Shown here: positions 8,198-16,944 of the stretch, piece after piece
Layout of the letters: each line of letters opens with the position of its first letter
Position numbering within the stretch: the first letter of the stretch is position 1
The notes under the pieces: model-generated
Database searches by the model: none
Seen by the model: only the letters and a program-made list of their open reading frames with translations
Told to the model about the DNA's origin: nothing
NCBI GenBank assembly: GCA_020628645.1
Contig: JAHDES010000044.1
Span: forward strand, 10,929-51,388
DNA length: 40,460 bases
Direction: 5' to 3'
Source: Saprospiraceae bacterium
GTDB lineage: Bacteria; Bacteroidota; Bacteroidia; Chitinophagales; Saprospiraceae
Translations under genes and position numbers: made by a program

Positions 8198-9016
8198 ATG
8201 GCAGTTGCAAACCCTCCCGGTATTGAAAAAATGATTAATTATCCCAAATTTGATAGTGTAGAACAAAAACGACATTATCTGAAAACGATGCTTGCAGGTG
8301 CCTATCGTATTTTTGGAAAATTTGGTTTCTCCGAAGGCGTTGCTGGTCATATTACCTGTCGTGATCCTGAACACACGGATTGTTTTTGGGTGAATCCATT
8401 TGGGGTATCTTTTCGTCGTATGAAAATGTCTGATCTGATTTTAGTCAATGAAGAAGGTGAAATCGTAGCTGGAAAACATACCGCTTTAAACAAAGCTGCT
8501 TTTGCCATTCATGCAGGTATTCATAAAGCGCGTCCTGATGTAATTGCTGCTGCGCACTCCCACACGGTTTATGGAAAAACATGGTCTGCTATGGGACAAT
8601 TATTAGATCCATTAACGCAAGATTCTTGTATCTTTTATCAAGATCATGGCTTATATGCCGAATATACTGGCGTCGTGGATGAATTAAGTGAAGGCGATCG
8701 AATTGGACAAGCACTCGGTGATAAAAAAGCAGTTATTCTTCAAAATCATGGGTTATTGACCGTTGGACATAGCATTGAAGAATGTATCTTTTGGTTTGTA
8801 ACAATGGAGCGCACTTGTCAATCACAATTACTAGCAGAAGCCACAGGGCGTGAGCTCATCAAAATAGATCACGAAACAGCACTAAAAACCCGTAATTATG
8901 AAGTAGGCTTCCCACTGGCTGGATATTTTAGCTTCCAACCAATGTGGCAGGATATTGTCCACGAACAACCCGATTTTATGGATATTCCTGCACCAGAACC
9001 TGCGTTGGTCGTATAA
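8198..9016 (+). CDS. Class II aldolase/adducin-family protein
   Basis: 272 residues, cytoplasmic, no signal peptide. The zinc-binding histidines expected for class II aldolases are visible: H120 and H122 in AAAHSHTVYGKTW and H184 in LQNHGLLTVG. The SEGVAGHITCRDPE segment near residues 45-57 is the typical N-terminal phosphate-loop region. Family members include fuculose- and ribulose-phosphate aldolases/epimerases and many uncharacterised decarboxylase-like enzymes. The lack of sugar-pathway neighbours means no substrate can be named. The ATG at 8198 is chosen; an ATG at 8191 is out of frame. It is probably monocistronic, with two hairpins following. Confidence 0.85.
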   Translation: MAVANPPGIEKMINYPKFDSVEQKRHYLKTMLAGAYRIFGKFGFSEGVAGHITCRDPEHTDCFWVNPFGVSFRRMKMSDLILVNEEGEIVAGKHTALNKAAFAIHAGIHKARPDVIAAAHSHTVYGKTWSAMGQLLDPLTQDSCIFYQDHGLYAEYTGVVDELSEGDRIGQALGDKKAVILQNHGLLTVGHSIEECIFWFVTMERTCQSQLLAEATGRELIKIDHETALKTRNYEVGFPLAGYFSFQPMWQDIVHEQPDFMDIPAPEPALVV

Positions 9017-9076
9017 TTTGATCTTGTATCACTAATAGTAAATCTTCTAGATAAGATAAAAAAATACTCATTTTAG

Positions 9077-9113
9077 ATTGCCAAATGTTCTCTGGGAACA
9101 TTTGGCAATTTTG
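9077..9113 (+). terminator. Intrinsic terminator after the aldolase-family gene
   Basis: A 14-bp perfect stem, ATTGCCAAATGTTC (9077-9090) with 9096-9109, around TCTGG, followed by a short T tract. It lies 61 bases after the stop codon at 9016. Confidence 0.7.
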
Positions 9114-9221
9114 ATTAAAAAACATCTTTTTTCGTTTAAAACTTAATCTAGAAAAAAGTATCCTTCATCGACTTTTCTCCCCCCAAAATCTTGTCTAAGA
9201 TTCCACTTATCTAAAAACCAA

Positions 9222-9267
9222 AAAAACACAGGAAACTTTCAAACCAAAAATTGTTTCCTGTGTTTTT
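9222..9267. terminator. 15-bp inverted repeat: bidirectional terminator and/or operator
   Basis: AAAAACACAGGAAAC (9222-9236) and its exact reverse complement at 9253-9267 are spaced by 16 bases. The A tract on the left and T tract on the right give a bidirectional intrinsic terminator. The right arm also overlaps the -33 side of the likely promoter of the TetR gene, so it could equally be an autoregulatory operator. Confidence 0.55.
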
Positions 9268-9281
9268 ACATTGTAATTTTG
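9251..9281 (+). promoter_or_regulatory. Putative promoter of the tetR-efflux operon
   Basis: TAATTTTG at 9274-9281 fits TAnnTTTG. ATTG ending at 9253, 20 bases upstream, is a plausible weak -33 element. The predicted leader to the ATG at 9326 is about 38 bases. Confidence 0.45.
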
Positions 9282-9325
9282 CCTGACCTAATATTAATAA
9301 AACACAATCAGCACAGCAGCTATTA

Positions 9326-9925
9326 ATGGAATTAAAAGAAAAAATACTGACCCAATCGGAAACGATGTTTCTTCGTTACGGCATTAAGAGTGTAACGATG
9401 GATGATATCGCTCGTGATTTAGGGATTTCTAAAAAAACCCTTTATCAATATGTTGATAATAAAGCCGATTTATTGGAGCAAGTAGTTCGTATGCATGTTC
9501 AAGCAGAAGAATTAGCCATCAAGATGATTTGTGAATCTTCTAAAAATGCAATCGATGAAATGCTTCAAATTGCACGATATGTAACGGAGGTATTACGCAC
9601 CATGCCAGCAACGACGATGTATGATTTGCAAAAGTATTATCGAAATATCTGGCAATTAATGGAATCGCTTCATCAAGGCTACATTTACGATGTCATTAAA
9701 CGAAATTTGGATAATGGCATCCAAGAAGGTTTATATCGAGCAGAATTAAATGCCGACATTATCGCCAAACTATATGTAGGTAAAACCAATTGCGTGATCG
9801 ATGAAGATATGTTTCCACTAAAAGAATACAATAAGGAAAATTTATTTAAAGAATATTTCTATTACCACATTCACGGTATCGCCTCTGCAAAGGGATTGAA
9901 ATTACTAGAACAATACCTAACGTAA
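9326..9925 (+). CDS. TetR/AcrR-family transcriptional regulator
   Basis: 199 residues. The N-terminal helix-turn-helix domain is residues ~5-50 (TMDDIARDLGISKKTLYQYV, then NKADLLEQVV). It is followed by an all-helical ligand-binding and dimerisation domain without recognisable ligand residues. The gene is the first of a four-gene run with TolC, adaptor and RND pump, a common arrangement in which the regulator represses its own efflux operon (inference). The inverted repeat at 9222-9267 upstream is a candidate binding site. Start ATG at 9326 is the only sensible one, since it places the HTH at the usual distance. Confidence 0.9.
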   Translation: MELKEKILTQSETMFLRYGIKSVTMDDIARDLGISKKTLYQYVDNKADLLEQVVRMHVQAEELAIKMICESSKNAIDEMLQIARYVTEVLRTMPATTMYDLQKYYRNIWQLMESLHQGYIYDVIKRNLDNGIQEGLYRAELNADIIAKLYVGKTNCVIDEDMFPLKEYNKENLFKEYFYYHIHGIASAKGLKLLEQYLT

Positions 9926-9972
9926 ACACCTACTTTAAATTGAATAAAACCATTGAAAACTAATTCTTAAAT

Positions 9973-10043
9973 CGACTTATGACCTAGGACATATCGACTT
10001 ATGATAAAAGTATCTTACATCCTAAGTCCCAAAATCCTAAGTC
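9973..10043. repeat. GACTTAGGAC-type degenerate repeat cluster, gap tetR-tolC
   Basis: The 134-bp gap between the regulator and channel genes holds two GACTTATGA copies (with CCTAGGACAT between them) followed by two inverted CCTAAGTC copies (10021-10028 and 10036-10043). The same word family fills the next operon gap at 11408-11489. The opposed halves can pair as weak hairpins. Confidence 0.6.
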
Positions 10044-10059
10044 TAAAAATTACTAAAAC

Positions 10060-11397
10060 ATGCAACAGAGAATCACCTATTTACTATTATTCTTGCTGTT
10101 GAGTAATTGGAGTTTTGCACAAGAAAGTAATGCTTTTAGCTTAGAAGACGCTGTCCAATTTGCGTTTTCTAATAACTTACAAATTCAAAACGCCCAGCTC
10201 AATATTCAAGATGCAGATCAACAAATTTATGAGCGTCGTTCCATTGGTTTACCTCAAATAAGCGGTGAATTAGGCTATCAATATTATCCACAGCGCCCAA
10301 TCAGTGTACTTCCTGAAGAGCTAGCTATTGATCCTAATACGGGAATGCCCCTACCGCAAGAGCAACGCGAAGTTTCCTTTGTCTTAGCACACAACTTTAC
10401 GGCAGGTGTAAGCCTTTCTTCCCTTGTCTTTGATGGAAGTTATTTTGTAGGACTTCGGGCAGCTCGTTTATATCGAGATTATGTCCAAAAGGAATTACAA
10501 AGTACACGAAGAACCGTGCGCAATCAAGTATCAGAAGCTTATCTACCCCTTTTATTAATTGATGAGAATGTAGGTTTGTTAGATAATAACATTGCTAATT
10601 TAACTACATTACTAAAAGAGACGCAAGCCTATTATAAAGAAGGATTTGTAGAACAATTGGATATAGATCGACTAGTTTTATCGCTTGCTAATCTAGAATC
10701 TGAAAAAGAAAACCTAGTTCGTCAAAGAGATATGGCATTGAATGGCTTAAAGCTCGCCATGAATTATCCTGCTGAGAAGGAACTCACTATTACAGGAACG
10801 ATCGAAGAATTATTATTGGATTCTTCCGACGAACAACTCACTAGTCAAATCAATTATAATAGTCGCCCTGAATATGAAGTCGCCTTAACTGGTTTGAAAT
10901 TAAATGAATTGAATGTTGATTTATATCAAGCAGGCTATTTACCCAATCTCGCTGTATTTGCGAATTATCAACAAGCGTATTTTGGCGATGATTTCTCCTC
11001 TGGATTTTGGGCACCTACCTTTGTAGTTGGAGCACAAGTCAATATCCCCATTTTTGATGGTTTTGATAAACGCTCTAAAATTGAACGCGCTAGAATTCAA
11101 CTAAAACAAGCTCAAAATCAAACGACGAATTTGGCTGCTTTAATTGATCTTGAAATCAAAAATGCACGGATCAATTATCAAAATGCCTTAAAACGAGTGG
11201 AAGATCAAAAAGAATATGTAGCACTCGCAGAGAAAATTTATAATACCGCTCAAATCAAATACAAAGAAGGTATTGGTTCTAGTTTGGAATTATCACAAGC
11301 AGAACAAAGTCTCTTTCAAACACAAGGCAATTATACACAGGCACTTTACAATTTAGTAACGGCAAAAATTGAACTCAATAAAGCCATTGGCAACTAA
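10060..11397 (+). CDS. TolC-family outer-membrane efflux channel
   Basis: 445 residues with a clear signal peptide (LLLFLLLSNWSFAQ). It has the two-fold repeated organisation of the outer membrane efflux protein family: long amphipathic helices (~20-60, ~140-230, ~345-445) and beta-strand segments that build the barrel. Typical family words are SLEDAVQFAFSNN at the start and YNLVTAKIELNKAIGN at the end. It would form the outer-membrane exit of the tripartite pump encoded by the next two genes. Same strand and order as the regulator and pump; the gaps of ~105-135 bp hold repeats rather than obvious promoters. Confidence 0.93.
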   Translation: MQQRITYLLLFLLLSNWSFAQESNAFSLEDAVQFAFSNNLQIQNAQLNIQDADQQIYERRSIGLPQISGELGYQYYPQRPISVLPEELAIDPNTGMPLPQEQREVSFVLAHNFTAGVSLSSLVFDGSYFVGLRAARLYRDYVQKELQSTRRTVRNQVSEAYLPLLLIDENVGLLDNNIANLTTLLKETQAYYKEGFVEQLDIDRLVLSLANLESEKENLVRQRDMALNGLKLAMNYPAEKELTITGTIEELLLDSSDEQLTSQINYNSRPEYEVALTGLKLNELNVDLYQAGYLPNLAVFANYQQAYFGDDFSSGFWAPTFVVGAQVNIPIFDGFDKRSKIERARIQLKQAQNQTTNLAALIDLEIKNARINYQNALKRVEDQKEYVALAEKIYNTAQIKYKEGIGSSLELSQAEQSLFQTQGNYTQALYNLVTAKIELNKAIGN

Positions 11398-11407
11398 TTC
11401 TTTTATT

Positions 11408-11489
11408 GGACTTAGGACATAGGACTTTCAGACTTAGGACAATTTATTAATAAAATCATCCTAAGTCTTACGTCAACAAGTCATAAGTC
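11408..11489. repeat. GACTTAGGAC-type degenerate repeat cluster, gap tolC-adaptor
   Basis: Contains GGACTTAGGACATAGGACTT, then AGACTTAGGA (11430-11439) with its exact inverted copy TCCTAAGTCT (11459-11468), then GTCATAAGTC-like copies to 11489. It is the same word family as at 9973-10043. The 10-bp pair can form a hairpin with a 19-base loop. Confidence 0.65.
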
Positions 11490-11503
11490 AAAAATTTTAA
11501 AAA

Positions 11504-12664
11504 ATGAAAAACGGAATTATTCTATTTGTTATCGCAAGCCTTTTGGTATTCAATGCTTGTAGTGCACCAGAAGAAGTCTATCCTGAAGATTTAAAAGGTA
11601 GAAAAGCCTTGTTAAAGGAAAAAAATAAAGAACTCAAAGAATTAAGCAAACTCGTTGCAAAACTTGAGGCGGATATTGAAGAAGAAGAACCCACGAAAGA
11701 AAAGCCACGCACCATCGTTTCGCTTGATACCGTAGAACGAAGTAACTTCAATCGCTTTGTTGATATACAAGCCACCGTTCAATCCTATGATGGTAAAATG
11801 GCTAGTAGCGAAACGGGCGGTCGTATTATTAAAATGGATTTGGATGAAGGAGATTATGTCAAAAAAGGACAATTAATTGCCAAAACCGATATGGAATCCG
11901 TAGATAAACAAATCGCTGAATTAGAAAAATCTTTAGAATTAGCGGTCGATGTTTATGAACGTCAAAAACGTTTATGGGATCAAAATATTGGTTCGGAAAT
12001 GCAATTTTTACAAGCCAAAAACAATAAAGAACGTTTGGAAAAAAGCCTCGAATCCGTTCGTTTTCAAACTACTAAAGCTAATGTATACGCTCCCCTCTCA
12101 GGGGTAATTGACCGCGTTTTTGCTAAACAAGGTGAAATGGCGGGGCCTGGTGCACCGATTGTACAAATTGTCAATAATAGCACTGTTCGAGTCGTGGCAG
12201 ATGTTCCCGAAGCTTATCTTGGTAAAATCAGAAAAGGACAAACTGTTTCTGTCAATTTTCCTGCATTAGATTTGGAACGTACAGGTAAAGTCAGTGAGTT
12301 AGGTCGTAATATCAATCCTGCTAATCGTACATTCAATGTAGAAGTGTACATGAACAATAAAAGTGGTACACTTAAGCCGAATTTGTTAGCGACTATGATG
12401 ATCGAAGAATATAGCGAAAAAGATGTGGTGATCTTACCACTTGAACTCGTACAGCAACAAGTCGATGGACGTAATTATGTCTACATCCTCGAAGAAGGTG
12501 ATGAAGGCGCGTTTGCTAAAAAAGTCTATGTTGAAACGGGCGAAAGTTATCAAAATAGTATCATCGTAACAGATGGACTAAAAGGTGGTGAACAACTCAT
12601 TGTAGATGGTGCTCGAAACATTGCAGAGAATGATTTAATAAAAGTTAACACCCCAAAAGGATAA
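11504..12664 (+). CDS. RND efflux periplasmic adaptor (HlyD/AcrA family lipoprotein)
   Basis: 386 residues. The signal peptide ends in FNAC, with acylated Cys predicted at C19, so it is inner-membrane anchored in the periplasm. A strongly charged coiled-coil-like stretch (residues ~30-65, rich in K and E) precedes the usual order. That order is a lipoyl half-domain (GGRIIKMDLDEGDYVKKGQ), an alpha hairpin (~120-185), the second lipoyl half (VYAPLSGVIDRVFAKQGE), a beta barrel, and a membrane-proximal domain ending near GARNIAENDLIKV. It bridges the TolC channel to the pump. The only slightly unusual feature is the N-terminal charged extension. Confidence 0.92.
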   Translation: MKNGIILFVIASLLVFNACSAPEEVYPEDLKGRKALLKEKNKELKELSKLVAKLEADIEEEEPTKEKPRTIVSLDTVERSNFNRFVDIQATVQSYDGKMASSETGGRIIKMDLDEGDYVKKGQLIAKTDMESVDKQIAELEKSLELAVDVYERQKRLWDQNIGSEMQFLQAKNNKERLEKSLESVRFQTTKANVYAPLSGVIDRVFAKQGEMAGPGAPIVQIVNNSTVRVVADVPEAYLGKIRKGQTVSVNFPALDLERTGKVSELGRNINPANRTFNVEVYMNNKSGTLKPNLLATMMIEEYSEKDVVILPLELVQQQVDGRNYVYILEEGDEGAFAKKVYVETGESYQNSIIVTDGLKGGEQLIVDGARNIAENDLIKVNTPKG

Positions 12665-12715
12665 AAATCTTCTTTCAAACTTAACAAGTTTAAATGAAGA
12701 AGCTAGGTTAAATAC

Positions 12716-12743
12716 TTCTTTGACAACTCCATTCGTCAAAGAA
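12716..12743 (+). repeat. 9-bp hairpin in the leader of the RND pump gene
   Basis: TTCTTTGAC (12716-12724) pairs with GTCAAAGAA (12735-12743), leaving 14 bases to the ATG at 12758. It has no T tract. It may tune translation of the last operon gene or be chance. Confidence 0.4.
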
Positions 12744-12757
12744 CCAAAAATAACATA

Positions 12758-15700
12758 ATGACCGAACCAAAAAATAATATAGAAGAAAAACGGACGTTTG
12801 GCTTGACCAATCTTGCCGTTGACAATAAAGTAAGCGTTTATTTTCTGACGTTTATGTTTATTCTCTTTGGATTTTTCACCTATGTGACCATGCCCAAAGA
12901 AGCATATCCAGAGATTGTATTTCCACAGATGTTTATTAATACCGTCTACTTTGGAAACTCCGCTGAAGATATAGAAAGCCTCATTTCACGCCCCCTTGAA
13001 AAAGAGTTAAATGCCATCTCAGAGATCAAGAAAGTAACCTCTTCTTCAATGCAGGATTACTCCTTGATTGTAACGGAATTCCCCTCTGATGTAGATTTAG
13101 AAGTGGCAAAGCAAAAAATCAAAGATGCTGTTGACAAAGCAAAATCGGAGCTTCCCAATGACCTGACTCAAGACCCTGAAATCATTGAAGTAAATTTCTC
13201 CGAAATCCCTATTATGGTCGTCAATATCTCAGGAGATTTTCCGAATGAAGTATTGAAAAGTTATGCAGATATTTTACAAGATCGTATCGAAGATTTAGAC
13301 GAAGTTTCAGAAGCAGCCATCAAAGGAGCTAAAGAACGAGAAGTTCAAATCAATGTGAATTTGATGAAAATGGAAGCGACACAAACGAGTTATGATGATA
13401 TTGCCAATGCCTTCCGTGCTGAAAATATTACCATGTCTGGAGGAGAAGTCGTTGCCAATGACTTTCGTCGAACGGTACGAATCGTAGGAGAATTTGAGAA
13501 TGTAAAAGATATGGAAAATCTCATTATCAAAAGTGAAAATGAAAACCCCATTTATCTAAGAGACATTGCCACTGTGAAATTCGACTATCAAGAACCGACA
13601 AGTATCGCTCGCTCTGATATGTTACCTGTAATTTCCTTAGATATTATCAAAGAAAAAGGCGAAAACGTACTAGATGCTGCTGATAAAGTCAAAGCCATTG
13701 CTACTGATGCTCAAGACAACTTAGTGCCAGAAGGGATGAAAATTAGCATCTTCAATGATATTTCCAATCAAACCAGAGATACCATTTCCAATCTCGAAAA
13801 CAGTATTATCTCTGGGGTAATTTTAGTAGTTTTAGTATTACTATTTTTCTTAGGATTGGGTAACTCTTTATTTGTAGGTTTGGCCATTCCTTTGTCAATG
13901 TTGATGGGGTTTATGTTGGTCAATATACTGGACTATTCCCTCAATATGGTCGTACAATTTTCGATGATTCTGGCATTAGGTATGTTGGTAGATAATGCGA
14001 TTGTGGTAGTGGAAAACATCTATCGTTATATTCAAAATGGCTATTCGGGAATAGAAGCAGCAAAACTGGGTACAGGTGAAGTTGCCTTGCCCATTATAGC
14101 CTCTACGGCAACAACGGTCGCTGCCTTTTTACCCCTTGCGTTTTGGCCTGGATTAATGGGAGAATTTATGAAATATTTGCCTATCACCTTGATTCTGGTA
14201 TTGGGCTCATCTCTTTTTGTGGCGCTGGTTATCAATCCTGTATTTACGTCTACCTTTATGAAAGTGACCAAGCGTGCAGAAGATTCGGCTACGCAAAGAA
14301 GACGTATTATGAATACCATCATTTTTACAGTGGTATTAATATGCGTAGCCATTGCATGTCATTTTGCTGATATTATCTGGGCAAGAAATATTTTTATCAT
14401 TACGGTTGGATTAAATATTTTATATCAAATCTTTTTACGACCTGCATCCTTCTTTTTCCAAGATAAGGTGCTGCCTTTTATTGAAAAAGTATATAACCGA
14501 TTTATTAGTGCCGCCTTATATAAGTTCGTACCAGTACTCATTTTTGTGGGTACGTTTGGATTACTGATTTTCTCTATGGGATTGTTGGGTTCTAACATGC
14601 CAAAAGTAGAGTTTTTCCCTTCTGCTGATCCTTTGTATGTCAATGTTTTTGTAGAAATGCCGATGGGTAATGATATTGAAGCAACAAATAAGGTCATGAA
14701 ACAGATTGAAGAAAAAGTGGAAAAAGCAGTTGAACCGAATAAAGATATAGTAGAAGCTATTTTAGCCCAAATCGGTGAAAACACCTCTGATCCAAACAGT
14801 CCACCAACTTTTGGAGCATCACCTCATCGCGCGAGATTGACAGTTGCTTTTGTTCCTTATGTAGAGCGAGGTGGAAAATCTACCTATGATGTAATGGAAG
14901 ACATACGAGCAAGTGTACAAGATATTGCAGGAGCACAAATCGTAGTGGATCGAGATGCGAACGGCCCACCTGTCGGTAAACCTATTAATATTGAAATCAC
15001 TGGAGATGATATTGATGAGTTGGCGCTTCTTTCAGAAGATATTATCAAATTCATTAACGATCAAAATATAGGTGGTGTCGAAGAATTGCAAGCAGATGTT
15101 AAAATTGGAAAGCCCGAAATGACGGTCAATATTAATCGAGAAGCTGCGCGTCGTTATGGGGTATCTACCTATGCCATTGCAGATGGAATACGGACTTCTA
15201 TTTTTGGAAAAGAGGTTTCTAAGTTTAAAGAAGATGAAGAAGAATACCCCATTCAAGTTCGTGCCGCAGAAAGTACACGTAACAATATGACCAGTATTTT
15301 GAATCAAAAAGTAACCTTCCGTAATCCTGCCAATGGACGTATAAGTCAAGTGCCTATTGCTTCGGTTGCAGATATTGATTACGCTTCAACTTTTAGTTCG
15401 ATTAATCGAAAAGATAAAGAGCGTGTGATTACCGTTTTCTCTAATGTCTTAGAAAATGATGGTTACAATGCGAATGAAGTAGTTTCAGAGATCAAAGATG
15501 TGATGGAAGAATACAAAATGCCTGTAGGTTACAAATACAAATTTACGGGTGAACAAGAAGAACAAGCCAAAGAAATGGAATTTTTGAGTACTGCTTTTAT
15601 GTTGGCAATCTTTATGATTTTCTTGATTATTGTGGCACAATTTAATTCCATCATTTCTCCATTTATTATCATCCTTTCGATTTTATTCTCCACTATTGGT

Positions 15701-16180
15701 GTACTTTTCGGTTATGTCTTTTCAGGGATGGATATCGTTGTGATTATGACGGGAATTGGTATTATTTCTTTAGCAGGAATTGTGGTAAATAATGCGATCG
15801 TTCTAGTAGATTATATTAATCTAGTGGTCAAACGAAAACGATTAGCAATGGGATATGAGAATATGTCTCAACTCAGCCATGAAGAAATCAAAGATGCCAT
15901 CATTCAAGGAGGAGAAACTCGATTACGTCCAGTATTGTTAACGGCGATTACAACCGTCTTAGGTTTATTACCATTGGCTATGGCACTTAATATCAACTTC
16001 TTTACCTTGATAACAGAATTTGATCCGCAAATTTATTTTGGTGGCGATAGTGCCTCTTTCTGGGGAGTAATGGCATGGACGGTGATTTATGGATTGGTGT
16101 TTTCTACTTTCTTGACGCTTATCGTTGTACCTGTGATGTATTGGTTAGCGTATCGAATGAAAACTTTAATTAGTCGATAA
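12758..16180 (+). CDS. RND-family multidrug efflux permease (AcrB-like)
   Basis: 1140 residues, with the typical two tandem halves. Each has one N-terminal membrane helix, a large periplasmic porter/docking region and five to six further helices (first cluster ~335-560, second ~960-1130). The proton-relay region of helix 4 reads GMLVDNAIVVVENIYR: the first of the AcrB aspartate pair is kept and the second is Asn. The family signature TRLRPVLLTAITTVLGLLPLA is present in half two. It uses proton motive force to export drugs, detergents, lipids or metals through the adaptor and TolC channel. The substrate is not readable from sequence. It is about 90 residues longer than AcrB, with extra sequence around 500-560. 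Last gene of the operon, followed by a strong terminator. Confidence 0.94.
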   Translation: MTEPKNNIEEKRTFGLTNLAVDNKVSVYFLTFMFILFGFFTYVTMPKEAYPEIVFPQMFINTVYFGNSAEDIESLISRPLEKELNAISEIKKVTSSSMQDYSLIVTEFPSDVDLEVAKQKIKDAVDKAKSELPNDLTQDPEIIEVNFSEIPIMVVNISGDFPNEVLKSYADILQDRIEDLDEVSEAAIKGAKEREVQINVNLMKMEATQTSYDDIANAFRAENITMSGGEVVANDFRRTVRIVGEFENVKDMENLIIKSENENPIYLRDIATVKFDYQEPTSIARSDMLPVISLDIIKEKGENVLDAADKVKAIATDAQDNLVPEGMKISIFNDISNQTRDTISNLENSIISGVILVVLVLLFFLGLGNSLFVGLAIPLSMLMGFMLVNILDYSLNMVVQFSMILALGMLVDNAIVVVENIYRYIQNGYSGIEAAKLGTGEVALPIIASTATTVAAFLPLAFWPGLMGEFMKYLPITLILVLGSSLFVALVINPVFTSTFMKVTKRAEDSATQRRRIMNTIIFTVVLICVAIACHFADIIWARNIFIITVGLNILYQIFLRPASFFFQDKVLPFIEKVYNRFISAALYKFVPVLIFVGTFGLLIFSMGLLGSNMPKVEFFPSADPLYVNVFVEMPMGNDIEATNKVMKQIEEKVEKAVEPNKDIVEAILAQIGENTSDPNSPPTFGASPHRARLTVAFVPYVERGGKSTYDVMEDIRASVQDIAGAQIVVDRDANGPPVGKPINIEITGDDIDELALLSEDIIKFINDQNIGGVEELQADVKIGKPEMTVNINREAARRYGVSTYAIADGIRTSIFGKEVSKFKEDEEEYPIQVRAAESTRNNMTSILNQKVTFRNPANGRISQVPIASVADIDYASTFSSINRKDKERVITVFSNVLENDGYNANEVVSEIKDVMEEYKMPVGYKYKFTGEQEEQAKEMEFLSTAFMLAIFMIFLIIVAQFNSIISPFIIILSILFSTIGVLFGYVFSGMDIVVIMTGIGIISLAGIVVNNAIVLVDYINLVVKRKRLAMGYENMSQLSHEEIKDAIIQGGETRLRPVLLTAITTVLGLLPLAMALNINFFTLITEFDPQIYFGGDSASFWGVMAWTVIYGLVFSTFLTLIVVPVMYWLAYRMKTLISR

Positions 16181-16203
16181 ACGTAGATAGTTAAACTAAA
16201 TAG

Positions 16204-16236
16204 GGCTATTCATTGGATCAATGAATAGCCTTTTTT
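16204..16236 (+). terminator. Intrinsic terminator of the efflux operon
   Basis: A 12-bp perfect stem GGCTATTCATTG/CAATGAATAGCC with loop GAT is followed by six T residues, 24 bases after the pump stop codon. Confidence 0.92.
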
Positions 16237-16346
16237 AATTGGAGTTAGCACAAAATTTAACCACTGGAAATGTTAAAGTTTTCATCATCTTTCTTGAGTT
16301 AAACTCAGTTTTTATAAGGTTTTCATCTGCTTTATAATTTTCAAAA

Positions 16347-16775
16347 TCAATAGTCGAATCGAACAACTATCGCTGTTTTCATCTGCTTGATTAAATAATT
16401 CCCAGGGTATATCATTAACCGAATACGTTTTTTTTCTATTATCAATTCGTAGGGTTCTTCTATCTTAAAATAAGAGCCATTAAAATATTGCTGAAAGAGT
16501 TGGTCATTGATTGTATTACGTATAAAAGTCATTTCAAAACACCTCTCATTAAATATATTTAGTATGACCGTAATTGGAGCATAAACAGTAGTATTTCTTT
16601 TCCTCATCACTGACCTAGGTAAGCCATTTATGGGCTCTATTTTACAAATCTTTAAATATTGGTAATCTTGATTTGATGGAGCTAATGTTATTTGTGCTAA
16701 TACTGTTCTTGGTTCAGCTCTTAATTGTTGTCTTACGCTCCTATTTGGTTGTATTTGCAATTGTTGTTGTACCAT
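16347..16775 (-). CDS. Hypothetical protein (142 residues), unrecognised
   Basis: No family recognised. The frame extends to a TTG at 16805, but the ATG at 16775 is preferred because a CCTTTG promoter-like word lies just upstream of it. The product is basic and Gln/Arg-rich at the N-terminus (MVQQQLQIQPNRSVRQQLRA). It then shows alternating hydrophobic and charged residues suggestive of a small beta-rich domain, ending VVRFDY. No signal peptide, membrane segment or catalytic motif is seen. It lies alone between two terminators, between the efflux operon and the metalloprotease gene. Residue composition looks coding, but real expression is uncertain. Confidence 0.5.
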   Translation of the reverse strand: MVQQQLQIQPNRSVRQQLRAEPRTVLAQITLAPSNQDYQYLKICKIEPINGLPRSVMRKRNTTVYAPITVILNIFNERCFEMTFIRNTINDQLFQQYFNGSYFKIEEPYELIIEKKRIRLMIYPGNYLIKQMKTAIVVRFDY

Positions 16776-16881
16776 AGCATTTATATTTTCTATTCCAAAG
16801 GTCAATATTGTTTGGCATTAAATATAGGACTATTTCGATGGTTTTGTTAGAGGGTTTTTAATCCTTATCTTTTTCTTGAGA

Positions 16882-16913
16882 TAAAAAAAGGCCTCCTTTA
16901 TGCAAGGAAGCCT
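16882..16913 (-). terminator. Intrinsic terminator of the M43 protease gene
   Basis: Read on the minus strand: AGGCTTCCTT, loop GCATA, AAGGAGGCCT (one mismatch), then a run of seven T. It lies about 32 bases after the protease stop codon. Confidence 0.8.
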
Positions 16914-16944
16914 AAATGTTATTTTACTGACGAACTACTTATTA

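Noticed and set aside
14425-14784. 119-codon minus-strand frame inside the RND pump gene
   Set aside because: Antisense to membrane helices and porter domain; the hydrophobic look comes from the opposite strand.
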